Shown here piece after piece: positions 1 to 6,686 of a DNA stretch of 13,978 nucleotides; within the stretch, counting starts at the first letter, position 1; every line of letters starts with the position of its first letter. Both the position numbers and the translations under genes were made by a program. A model generated the notes under the pieces. It worked only from the letters and a program-made list of their open reading frames with translations, made no database searches and was not told the DNA's origin. The stretch is from Lachnospiraceae bacterium UBA7110 (lineage in GTDB: Bacteria; Bacillota; Clostridia; Lachnospirales; Lachnospiraceae): NCBI GenBank assembly GCA_002492295.1, contig DKYC01000119.1, positions 1 through 13,978 of the forward strand, in the 5' to 3' direction.

Positions 1-434
1 ATGCAGGTGATGATAGGCTTTGACGCGCCCTGGTTTCGGATTAAAAAGCGCATCTTTCCGGTAAAATCAAGGACCATGCGGTCATGGAGCTCCGCGACGG
101 ATGCGGTGGTGTTCAGGGCGTCAAGCTTGAGAATGTAAAAGTCGCTTAGCCGGAATGCCTGCTCAAGCTCCATGCCTGCCTCCACGCAGAGCCTTGTCAC
201 AAACGCGGTCGTGATGACGAAGTGATATTTCAGATTGGTTACCGCATCACGGGATAAAAGACCGACGCCTTCGGTTTCAATAAATTTCTTTTCCTTGCAG
301 TTTTGCCGCACGTAATCAATGTCTCCTGCGCTGACTGCGTGAAAGAACAACTGCTCGTCACTGAGCGGGCGGTGGAACTTTTCTTCTTCCGTATCTCTTG
401 TTTCCTGTACATACCATTCCTGTAGCAATCGCAT
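1..434 (-). CDS. AraC-family transcriptional regulator, N-terminal part (cut by left edge)
   Basis: Reading leftward from the ATG at 434, 144 codons stay open to the window edge. The protein begins MRLLQEWYVQETRD and contains the stretches VSAGDIDYV, TNLKYHFVITTA, FRLSDFYILKLD and ELHDRMVLDF. I recognise this as the N-terminal, non-DNA-binding part of a regulator type frequent in Lachnospiraceae that ends in an AraC helix-turn-helix domain. That DNA-binding half would lie beyond the window, so the AraC assignment rests on the N-terminal pattern alone. The start is supported by an AGGAGGA ribosome binding site (complement of 441-447) six bases upstream of the ATG, and by a good promoter further up (473-501). 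It is divergent from the binding-protein/chemoreceptor operon, with 234 bases between the start codons, so it could control that operon. Its ligand is unknown. Confidence 0.75.
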   Translation of the reverse strand, partial: MRLLQEWYVQETRDTEEEKFHRPLSDEQLFFHAVSAGDIDYVRQNCKEKKFIETEGVGLLSRDAVTNLKYHFVITTAFVTRLCVEAGMELEQAFRLSDFYILKLDALNTTASVAELHDRMVLDFTGKMRFLIRNQGASKPIITC

Positions 435-472
435 AGACGTTCCTCCTGCGGCTGATTGATTTTTATAGATTG

Positions 473-501
473 ATTGTACCATGCATTTGGGATTTTGGCA
501 A
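473..501 (-). promoter_or_regulatory. Sigma-A-type promoter of the leftward AraC-family gene
   Basis: On the minus strand there is TTGCCA (501-496), a 17-base spacer and TACAAT (478-473). A TGG directly before the -10 makes it an extended -10 site. It lies about 40 bases upstream of the ATG at 434 and is the only good promoter for that gene. Predicted by eye; no transcript data. Confidence 0.65.
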
Positions 502-523
502 TGCGGCAAGTATTTACAGGACA

Positions 524-559
524 GTAAGATTGACAAGCGTTGAGGAGAGGGATTCTAAA
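524..559 (+). promoter_or_regulatory. Promoter element of the binding-protein/chemoreceptor operon, copy 1 of a repeated element
   Basis: The element holds TTGACA at 530-535 and a -10-like TCTAAA at 554-559 (18-base spacer), or TTCTAA at 553-558 with 17. The 31 bases 524-554 match 4185-4215 at 29 positions, and the second copy sits before the AraC/GyrI regulator. The match covers the -35 and the whole spacer, which suggests a shared protein-binding site and not just a shared sigma factor. Transcription from here would give a leader of about 100 bases before the ATG at 669. That leader contains GCGGTAAAA twice (580-588, 592-600) and a short GGCG/CGCC hairpin (591-604). I recognise no known riboswitch in it. 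Confidence 0.55.
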
Positions 560-668
560 GAAGGCGGCTCAATATAAGCGCGGTAAAATAGGCGGTAAAA
601 CGCCAGATAAAAGAATAACGCAGTCTATATCAGAATTGGAAGGATTTGACAGGAATGGAGGATTATTT

Positions 669-1637
669 ATGAAGTGGAAAAATGGAGTGATATTTCTGAC
701 AGCGGCAATGCTTGTCCTGTTTGGAAACGGGTGCGGCGGCAATACAGCGGCGGGCGGCACAAAAATGTATTATACGGCAATTGAAAGCGGTGATTATTAT
801 GAGGACTGGGCGAGCCGGCTGCAGGAACAGGCATCCAAAAAGGGTGCGTCCTTTGAGGTTGGGTATGCCGAAAATTCCGTTGAAGAACAGGACGCCCAGG
901 TAAAGGGCGCCGTGGCAGGCGGAAGGGACGTGGTTCTGTGCGGATTGGTCTCACCGGATACCGTGACGGAAATTAAGGCGGCGGCTGGTGATTTGCCGAT
1001 TGTATTTATCAACAATGCGCCGGCAGACAGTGCGCTTGAGAAAGACAAATATATCTATGTGGCATCGGACGAGTTTATGGCGGGACAGTATCAGGCGGAG
1101 TACATTTTGGAGAAGTATGGTAATAAGCAAGAGATTAATGTGGCGATTCTAAAAGGACCAAAAGATGCATCAGGCGCCATAGGCAGGACAAAGGGACTAA
1201 AGCAGACCCTCAAGGAAAGCGGTAAGAAGATTAACTATGTCTTTGAGGATAATGCTGATTGGAACACGGAAAAGGCGCAGGAGCTTATGGAGATGTTTTT
1301 AAAGACGGGACAGCCTGTTGACTGTGTGGCGGCAAATAATGATGATATGGCGCTCGGCGGTGTGGCGGCTTTTGAAAAGGCGGGACTTGATATGGATTCG
1401 GTATTGTTTCTCGGTGTGGATGCCTCCGTGGGTGGCTGTCAGGCAATTTTGGAGGGCAGGATGGACTTTACGGTTTATCAGCCAACCTCCGCACAGATTG
1501 AAGCGGCAATCGAGGCGGCGGACAGGATTGCTGCCGGAGGTTCGATAGACGGCATAGAGGGTGCGTCGGAGGATGGAAAATACATTTTGGTACCTTTTGA
1601 AAAGGTAGACAGCAGCAACGCGGCACAGTACAAATAA
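669..1637 (+). CDS. Sugar-type periplasmic substrate-binding lipoprotein (Peripla_BP_4-like)
   Basis: The product is 322 residues when started at the ATG at 669, which has GGAGG at 657-661 seven bases upstream. The frame is open further 5' but lacks a credible start there. The N-terminus MKWKN plus a hydrophobic run (residues 6-18) and Cys22 form a lipoprotein-type signal. The lipobox FGNG-C is weak because the -3 residue is Gly instead of Leu. The mature part has the two-lobe pattern of ribose/galactose-type binding proteins: an opening YYTAIESGDYY strand, DVVLCGLVSPD, PIVFINNAP, a VAILKGPKDASGAIGRTKG region and the typical NNDDMALGGVAAFEKAG near the C-terminus. The ligand cannot be read from sequence. 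No ABC permease or ATPase gene is adjacent. The next gene, 21 bases on, is a chemoreceptor, so this protein probably presents a bound ligand to that receptor on the outer face of the membrane, as MglB does for Trg. That role is inference. Confidence 0.8.
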   Translation: MKWKNGVIFLTAAMLVLFGNGCGGNTAAGGTKMYYTAIESGDYYEDWASRLQEQASKKGASFEVGYAENSVEEQDAQVKGAVAGGRDVVLCGLVSPDTVTEIKAAAGDLPIVFINNAPADSALEKDKYIYVASDEFMAGQYQAEYILEKYGNKQEINVAILKGPKDASGAIGRTKGLKQTLKESGKKINYVFEDNADWNTEKAQELMEMFLKTGQPVDCVAANNDDMALGGVAAFEKAGLDMDSVLFLGVDASVGGCQAILEGRMDFTVYQPTSAQIEAAIEAADRIAAGGSIDGIEGASEDGKYILVPFEKVDSSNAAQYK

Positions 1638-1658
1638 TAAGGTTCGGGAGGAATAAAG

Positions 1659-4157
1659 ATGACAAAAGAAAATAAAATGATTTCCATAAAGGTGAAGCTT
1701 CTTGGAATTATCCTGCCTGTTATTGTTGTAATGATGCTGGTGCTGACAGGATTATCTTACAGTGTATCCAAAAAAGTCATTAAAACGGATGCCCATGACC
1801 TTTTGCAGACCTCCGTGGAGAGCCAGGCTTTAGCAATCGAGTCATGGCTGAGCCAAAACATGGTATCTGTAAGCGTTGCCAAGCAGGCAATCGAGCAGAT
1901 GGGATTTGACGACAGTCAGCTGCAGGATTTCCTGGATTCTTACTATGATTATGACAGTAATTTTACACAAGGCTTTTATGTGGCAGGCATGGACGGGATA
2001 GTGCTGCGCGCAAAGTCGGCAAAGAGCGTCGAGCTGCGTGAGCCGGGAGCCGATGGTAACTACCTCAACAACGGGAATTTTACAGCGGCGGAAAGTCTGA
2101 CGGATGATACGGACTGGATGTTTTTCAATGCCCTTGAGGGGGATGCGGCGGCACAGATTGCGGATGGAGAGGTGGCTTTTGAAATTGCCAATGAGGGAAC
2201 GGCAGATTACAGCGTGCAGTTTGTGCAGCCAAATGTTCCTTTGAAACAGAATGCGGTATATGAGGTCCGATTTGACGCTTATGCGGATGCGGACAGGACA
2301 ATGAAGGTGAGCGTCACGGCACCGGATAGGGATTATCAGCGTTATCTGGAGGATACGGTCGTAAACCTGACAACAGCAAAGCAGACCTTTCACTATGAAT
2401 TTACCATGACGGATAATGATGATGCAAACGGGCGTATGGAATTCAATCTGGGTGCGGCAGGTTCCACGGCAGGCGTAAAAGTCAGCAATGTGTCATTAAA
2501 AATGAAATCCAAGCCGCCTGCGGGAACAGAGGATGGCAGCTTACCGGATGCCGGTGTGACACAGACAGAATGGTTCAGGGATGGCCTGACAAGAGTGAAT
2601 GTTGGATTTACGGACGCATATGTCAATGCAGAGGGAAAACCGGTCATCAGCGTGTGCGGCATGCTCCGTACAGACACAAAGGATATTCGTGTCATTTCCA
2701 TGGATTTGTCCCTTGACAAAGTCAGCGTCTATGTCAACAGTTTCGTTAAGATGGATAAAGCAGAGTCGCTGTTGGTCAATGCAAACGACTGTACGATATT
2801 GGCTTCACGTGATACCGATGCGATTTCCAAAAGGTTAAGCGCATTGGACAGCAGCTTTATGAAGCATGTTGAGGAAAAGATACTGGCAGGAGATATGAAT
2901 CTGGCAGAGATGGATGGAAACATCACCGTGTTTCGGGAGATTACCGGAACGGACTGGGTACTTGTTTCCTATATTCCGGCAAAACTGGTATATCATGATT
3001 TGAATGCTATCAGGAACATCATGATCATATTCAGCATGATATCCATATTGGTATTGACAATTCTCATTGAAAGGATTGTACATATTGTAATCAGTCCGGT
3101 AAAGAAGCTGACAGAAGTCATCAAGAATATGACAGCAGGAGATTTCGCTGAGTACAAGGCTCCGAGGAACAATGATGAAATTGGCGTCATGAGCCGTTGC
3201 GTGGAGAAATTCATCGCTACAATGCGGACTATGATTCTTTCCATAGAGAATGTGTCCCGCAAGCTTCATGACCAGGCGGACGGCAGTAAGGATGTCTCCA
3301 ATCATATGTATGATGCCTCCAAAAAGCAGAACCAGTCCATGAAAGATTTGAATGAGACAGTTGAGCAGCTTTCCGCTTCTGTTAATGAGATTGCAAAGAG
3401 CGCGACGGAGTTGGCGGAATTTGTGGCGGAGACAAAGGATGACGGAAACGGCATGAGCGACAGGATGACAAAGACCGTGGATATTTCCAAAGAAGGAAAA
3501 GCCGTCATGCAGGATGTAGGAACGGCGATGCAAAATATCGACGGTTCCGTGCGGAAACTGCAGAAAGCGATAGACGAAGTTGGAAGTGTATCAGGAGAGA
3601 TTACCAATATTACGAGGGCTATCGGAGAGATTGCAGATGAGACGAATTTACTTTCACTGAATGCATCAATAGAGGCGGCACGCGCCGGTGAAGCCGGAAG
3701 GGGTTTTGCAGTGGTGGCGTCTGAGATTGCAAAGCTTGCGCAGACGAGCATGGATTCGGTAAAGAACATAGATAAACTTGTTTTGGAGATACAGGAATTA
3801 ATCAGTGATGTTATTACGCAGGCAAACAGCAGTGTTGAAAACATCAACGACAGCAGTGCCCTGATAGGAAATGCGGTAGTAACCTTTGACACTATTTTTG
3901 AGAATATTATGGCAGTCGGCGGACTTGTTGAAAATATGATGCGTAAGGTTGACAAAGTAGAAGATGTGGCACGAAATGTAGCCGGAATTTCCGAAGAGCA
4001 GGCAGCAAGTTCTGAAGAAATCCTCAGGTCTTCGGATATTCTGGTAGAGCAGGCGGATGGACTGATGGAAAACAGCGAGAGTGTGGCGAGGGAGTCGGAG
4101 GAACTTACTTCTTCGGCTGAAGAACTCAAAACACAGATTATGATATTCAAGGTGTAG
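1659..4157 (+). CDS. Methyl-accepting chemotaxis protein with dCache sensor interrupted by a CBM4/9-like module
   Basis: 832 residues, started at an ATG with GGGAGG at 1646-1651. It is a membrane chemoreceptor that would signal through CheW/CheA to the flagellar motor. Layout: transmembrane helix 1 at about 11-36; start of an extracellular dCache domain (37-130, including NFTQGFYVAGMDG); an extra module at about 133-284; the rest of dCache (300-445, including TQTEWFRDGLTRVNVGF and VISVCGMLRTD); transmembrane helix 2 at about 451-475; HAMP to about 527; then the coiled-coil signalling domain with the conserved hairpin tip EIADETNLLSLNASIEAARA near 657-676. The extra module starts NYLNNGNFTAAE, has W153, a DYSVQFVQPNVPL strand, AVYEVRFDAYADADRTMKVSV and a final GVKVSNVSLKMK. 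This is the pattern of CBM4_9 carbohydrate-binding jelly rolls. No CheR-binding pentapeptide is seen at the C-terminus. The chemoreceptor call is secure; the CBM call is recognition by pattern. Confidence 0.93.
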   Translation: MTKENKMISIKVKLLGIILPVIVVMMLVLTGLSYSVSKKVIKTDAHDLLQTSVESQALAIESWLSQNMVSVSVAKQAIEQMGFDDSQLQDFLDSYYDYDSNFTQGFYVAGMDGIVLRAKSAKSVELREPGADGNYLNNGNFTAAESLTDDTDWMFFNALEGDAAAQIADGEVAFEIANEGTADYSVQFVQPNVPLKQNAVYEVRFDAYADADRTMKVSVTAPDRDYQRYLEDTVVNLTTAKQTFHYEFTMTDNDDANGRMEFNLGAAGSTAGVKVSNVSLKMKSKPPAGTEDGSLPDAGVTQTEWFRDGLTRVNVGFTDAYVNAEGKPVISVCGMLRTDTKDIRVISMDLSLDKVSVYVNSFVKMDKAESLLVNANDCTILASRDTDAISKRLSALDSSFMKHVEEKILAGDMNLAEMDGNITVFREITGTDWVLVSYIPAKLVYHDLNAIRNIMIIFSMISILVLTILIERIVHIVISPVKKLTEVIKNMTAGDFAEYKAPRNNDEIGVMSRCVEKFIATMRTMILSIENVSRKLHDQADGSKDVSNHMYDASKKQNQSMKDLNETVEQLSASVNEIAKSATELAEFVAETKDDGNGMSDRMTKTVDISKEGKAVMQDVGTAMQNIDGSVRKLQKAIDEVGSVSGEITNITRAIGEIADETNLLSLNASIEAARAGEAGRGFAVVASEIAKLAQTSMDSVKNIDKLVLEIQELISDVITQANSSVENINDSSALIGNAVVTFDTIFENIMAVGGLVENMMRKVDKVEDVARNVAGISEEQAASSEEILRSSDILVEQADGLMENSESVARESEELTSSAEELKTQIMIFKV

Positions 4158-4158
4158 G

Positions 4159-4179
4159 CACTCCGCATGGGATGGAGTG
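4159..4179 (+). other. Short stem-loop right after the chemoreceptor stop codon
   Basis: CACTCC (4159-4164) pairs with GGAGTG (4174-4179) around a 9-base loop. No T-run follows, so it is not a standard intrinsic terminator. It sits 11 bases upstream of the -35 of the next promoter. It could be a weak 3'-end structure or chance. Confidence 0.25.
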
Positions 4180-4184
4180 GCACG

Positions 4185-4220
4185 GTAAGATTGACAAGTG
4201 TTGAGGGGAGGGATTATAGT
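4185..4220 (+). promoter_or_regulatory. Promoter element of the AraC/GyrI-MATE operon, copy 2 of the repeated element
   Basis: TTGACA at 4191-4196 and TATAGT at 4215-4220 with an 18-base spacer make a good sigma-A-type promoter. Bases 4185-4215 match 524-554 at 29 of 31 positions. A start of transcription near 4227 lies upstream of the ATG at 4278 but downstream of the longer frame's ATG at 4167, which argues against that earlier start. Confidence 0.65.
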
Positions 4221-4230
4221 ATTCCTGTAG

Positions 4231-4270
4231 CGGATGGGGAATTTTGGGTTTGTCTGATTTTCGGATGGGG
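4231..4270 (+). repeat. Pair of CGGATGGGG direct repeats in the AraC/GyrI leader
   Basis: CGGATGGGG occurs at 4231-4239 and again at 4262-4270, 31 bases apart, which is about three helical turns. Both lie between the promoter and the start codon of the regulator, and the second overlaps the weak ribosome binding region. Same-face direct repeats suit an AraC-type regulator, so this could be an autoregulatory site. That is inference. Confidence 0.35.
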
Positions 4271-4277
4271 TAGACGA

Positions 4278-5117
4278 ATGGTTACGATTACAAACGAAAC
4301 GGTCAGTCATGCGATTGATTATATTTTGGAGCATATCGGTGAGGAGCTGTCGGTGGAGGATGTGGCGGCGCACTGTCATTTTTCCAAGTATTATTTTAGC
4401 AGGATGTTTAAGGAACAGACGGGGGAGAGCGTGTATGCGTTTATCAGGCGGATGAAGGTGGAGCAGAGTGCGTTTCGGTTAAAGGTTGAGCCAAAGCGCA
4501 GCGTTACGGATATCGGATATGCGTTTGGGTACAGTCCGTCCAATTATAGCTGGCTCTTTCGGCAGAAATATCAGACCAATCCAGTCAATTTCCGCAGGAA
4601 CAGTTATGAGGAGACGATACGGCATCCGTTTTTTCACAATACATACAGTCAAATGGAGAGCTTTGCGGAGTGCGACAGAAAGATTACGGTTCAGATGCTG
4701 CCCGATTACCATGTGATATATGAGCGCAGAATTGGCAGCTACCGCCATTTGAGCGGGCAGTGGCACGACTTTATGGAGAAGTACCGGGAATATGTGACGG
4801 ATGATACGCTGTTTTTTGAGCGGACGTTTGATGATCCTGCGATTACCGATAAGGATGGCTGCCTCTATGATATCTGTATGAGCGTGGGGGACGATGCGCC
4901 GTTTGAAAATATCTGCACGCTTGCGGGAGGAAAGTGTGTCGTGTATTCCTATAAGGGATTAGGAAAACATATCTATGCTGCGTATCAGACCATTTTTACC
5001 GTGTGGCTGCCACGGACGGCGTATGTGCTTGACAACCGCAGCGGGTTTGACATTTACCGTATGGTGGACGAGAAGTCTGGGTACATGGAGCTTGATATTT
5101 GCCTGCCGGTAAAATAA
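4278..5117 (+). CDS. AraC-family transcriptional regulator with C-terminal GyrI-like effector-binding domain
   Basis: 279 residues from the ATG at 4278. The frame is open back to 4167, but those codons run across the promoter element and look unlike a protein, and the family usually starts as here: a few residues before an HTH. Residues 8-107 are the double helix-turn-helix of AraC/XylS proteins (LSVEDVAAHCHFSKYYFSRMFK, then VTDIGYAFGYSPSNYSWLFRQKY, with the ending NPVNFRR). Residues 129-279 resemble the GyrI/BmrR-type ligand-binding fold (ITVQMLPDYHVIYERRIG, FDDPAITDKDGCLYDICMSV, and the final GYMELDICLPVK). Proteins of this build bind small, often drug-like molecules and activate nearby genes. 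A MATE efflux pump follows 116 bases downstream with no clear promoter of its own, so pump control is the likely job. The ribosome binding site is weak, only GGGG seven bases before the ATG. Confidence 0.88.
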   Translation: MVTITNETVSHAIDYILEHIGEELSVEDVAAHCHFSKYYFSRMFKEQTGESVYAFIRRMKVEQSAFRLKVEPKRSVTDIGYAFGYSPSNYSWLFRQKYQTNPVNFRRNSYEETIRHPFFHNTYSQMESFAECDRKITVQMLPDYHVIYERRIGSYRHLSGQWHDFMEKYREYVTDDTLFFERTFDDPAITDKDGCLYDICMSVGDDAPFENICTLAGGKCVVYSYKGLGKHIYAAYQTIFTVWLPRTAYVLDNRSGFDIYRMVDEKSGYMELDICLPVK

Positions 5118-5189
5118 ATGGCAGGCTCCAAGAACATATGGCAGATAAGGCACAAATTCAGAAGTTTTAATTTTTATCTCCTGATATGA
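5118..5189 (+). CDS. Possible 23-residue leader peptide before the MATE gene
   Basis: An ATG touches the stop codon of the AraC/GyrI gene (TAA at 5115-5117, ATG at 5118-5120) and opens 23 codons, beginning MAGSKNIWQIR and ending FYLLI. The stop TGA at 5187-5189 lies inside the 5' arm of the hairpin that covers the MATE ribosome binding site. There is no clear Shine-Dalgarno sequence, so translation would depend on re-initiation after the upstream stop. A ribosome finishing this frame would cover the 5' arm and free the MATE start region. Chance occurrence cannot be excluded. A second, 10-codon frame (5138-5170) lies within it in another phase. Confidence 0.3.
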   Translation: MAGSKNIWQIRHKFRSFNFYLLI

Positions 5190-5233
5190 TAGTTCTGTTC
5201 AAAAGAAAATATCATATCAGGAGGTTTTTGTTT
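5176..5233 (+). promoter_or_regulatory. Hairpin that sequesters the MATE ribosome binding site (attenuator-like)
   Basis: CTCCTGATATGATA (5178-5191) is perfectly complementary to TATCATATCAGGAG (5210-5223), giving 14 base pairs around an 18-base loop. A5176-U5225 and U5177-G5224 can extend it to 16. The AGGAGG ribosome binding site at 5219-5224 is entirely in the 3' arm, nine bases before the ATG at 5234. The arm is followed by TTTTTGTTT (5225-5233), so the same structure could act as an intrinsic terminator in front of the pump gene. Either way the pump is expected to be made poorly unless the hairpin is opened. The inverted repeat could alternatively be a protein operator in DNA. Confidence 0.7.
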
Positions 5234-6544
5234 ATGGATTTGGAAAAAATCAGACAAAACACGATAGGGACAATTTTGCGTTTTTCGGTTCCCGCCATTG
5301 TTGCAATGATGCTGACATCGCTGATTACCGTAGCGGATGGCTTTTTTATCGGAAATTATGTCGGTGCGGCGGGGATTGCGGCAGTGAACTTAGGGTTACC
5401 GATTATCTATCTTTTTTTGTCAATTGGATTAATGGTGTCGGTTGGCGGCGCCGCACTTGCGCAAATGGAATTTGGTGCGGGAAACCGGACGGCGTGCAGT
5501 CAGTCGTTTCGCCAGACCGTTGCGACGACGGTTATGTTTTCCGTGGTGACGGGTATTGCAGTGGCGCTGCTTTTTGAGCCGATTTTGGATGTTTTGGGCG
5601 CACAGGGACAGGTGCGGGCGTACTTTAAACTGTATTATGGTATTTTGCTGCCGGAGCTGATTGTGATGGTGGTCAATTCGTGTCTTGGCATGTTTATCAG
5701 AGGCGAGGGAAATCCGCAGTTTATTATGAAGGTAAATGTTTTGAGCGTATTGTTGAATATTGCTTTGGACTATGCGTTTGCGGCTGTTTTGCACATTGGG
5801 ATTGCGGGAATTGCCATCGCCTCGCTCTTATCTGCACTTGCTGCGCTTGGCTGCCTGCTGTATTATTTTTGGAAGAAAGCGGCGGTGTACCGGTTTGGGA
5901 TGTTTTCATTTTCGGCAGCGGTGTGCAAAAGGACGCTCTTAAACGGCAGTTCGGAATTTATCGGCGAGATGTCAACGGGGATTGCGATGTTTGCGTACAA
6001 TTATGTGATAATGCAAAGGATTGGCGTTGACGGTGTTGCGGCATTTACAATTGTAGGGTACGTTTCGTATGTGTTCAGTATGGTTGTGGTAGGATTTGGA
6101 CAGGGCGTAAGCCCGCTTGTGAGTTTTTGCTTTGGCGCAAAGGAGCGTGGTCTTGCGAGGCAGCTGCGGAAACGGACAAACGGGCTTGTGCTTGCAATCG
6201 GTGCGGTGCTCTTTTTGGTGATGGCGGCGCTTTCGGACTGGTATAGCGGTCTTTTTGTGAAAGATATCACAATCCAGGAGATGGTGCGCTCAGGTATGCT
6301 TCTCTTTATGACATCGTTTTTCTTTTGCGGCATCAATGCCATCACATCCTTTTATTTTACTGCCATTGGAAATGCGTTTGCTTCCGCGCTGATTTCCCTG
6401 TCGAGAGGGTTTGTGGTGCTGCTTGCCTGTATTTTTATCCTGCCTGCGTATTTTGGCATGACGGGCGTATGGCTTGCGGCGCCTGTGACAGAGGCGGTTA
6501 CGATTATATTAAGCGGGGTGCTGACAGGAAGAGAATCCGGATAA
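5234..6544 (+). CDS. MATE-family multidrug/cation antiporter
   Basis: 436 residues from the ATG at 5234, preceded by AGGAGG. An in-frame ATG at 5186 would add 16 residues encoded by the hairpin itself and is rejected. The protein is very hydrophobic with about 12 membrane helices in two homologous halves. The first half has TIGTILRFSVPAIVAMM and VADGFFIGNYVGAAGIAAVNLG; the second has GFGQGVSPLVSFCFGAKERG and NAITSFYFTAIGNAFASALIS. Both blocks are typical of MATE pumps, which export drugs or metabolites in exchange for Na+ or H+. The length fits the family (about 440-460). It follows an AraC/GyrI regulator, an arrangement consistent with induction of efflux by the pump's own substrate. The substrate cannot be told from sequence. 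Confidence 0.92.
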   Translation: MDLEKIRQNTIGTILRFSVPAIVAMMLTSLITVADGFFIGNYVGAAGIAAVNLGLPIIYLFLSIGLMVSVGGAALAQMEFGAGNRTACSQSFRQTVATTVMFSVVTGIAVALLFEPILDVLGAQGQVRAYFKLYYGILLPELIVMVVNSCLGMFIRGEGNPQFIMKVNVLSVLLNIALDYAFAAVLHIGIAGIAIASLLSALAALGCLLYYFWKKAAVYRFGMFSFSAAVCKRTLLNGSSEFIGEMSTGIAMFAYNYVIMQRIGVDGVAAFTIVGYVSYVFSMVVVGFGQGVSPLVSFCFGAKERGLARQLRKRTNGLVLAIGAVLFLVMAALSDWYSGLFVKDITIQEMVRSGMLLFMTSFFFCGINAITSFYFTAIGNAFASALISLSRGFVVLLACIFILPAYFGMTGVWLAAPVTEAVTIILSGVLTGRESG

Positions 6545-6600
6545 GATTTAACAGATGCAGAAGAGCGTATATTACAGCAGTAAAATGTTTCCCGTAAATT

Positions 6601-6630
6601 TGTAGACATCATTTGGATTTTAGTGTAGAC
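6601..6630 (+). repeat. TGTAGAC direct repeat upstream of the HD-GYP gene
   Basis: TGTAGAC occurs at 6601-6607 and 6624-6630, 23 bases apart, within the 142-base gap between the MATE and HD-GYP genes. I see no convincing -35/-10 pair in this gap, only AT-rich -10-like strings such as TAATAAT (6631-6637) and TAATAT (6669-6674). The repeat could be an activator site that compensates for a weak promoter, or chance. Confidence 0.2.
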
Positions 6631-6686
6631 TAATAATGTATGCAATTTAACGCCTTAACTTGAATGAATAATATACGCGAGAGGAA

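Noticed and set aside
540..668. N-terminal extension of the binding protein by 43 codons.
   Set aside because: It begins inside the promoter element, has no ribosome binding site and would bury the signal peptide. The ATG at 669 with GGAGG is far better.
560..668. Riboswitch in the leader of the binding-protein gene.
   Set aside because: Only a 4-bp hairpin and a short direct repeat are visible; no known cyclic-di-GMP, purine or other aptamer core is present.
3302..4183. Long minus-strand frame opposite the chemoreceptor signalling domain.
   Set aside because: It mirrors the regular coiled-coil codon pattern of the plus-strand gene, is serine-rich and has no family features or start signals.
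524..4220. Transposon or integron boundaries around the binding-protein/chemoreceptor cassette.
   Set aside because: The flanking repeats are direct and look like promoters; there is no transposase, integrase or terminal inverted repeat. Kept only as an insertion/duplication hypothesis.
4167..4277. N-terminal extension of the AraC/GyrI regulator by 37 codons.
   Set aside because: The codons cover the -35/-10 element that drives the gene, and the family normally starts just before the HTH.
5186..5233. Longer MATE protein started at 5186.
   Set aside because: The extra 16 residues are encoded by the hairpin and lack a ribosome binding site; MATE proteins of this group start near the TIGTILRFSVP segment.
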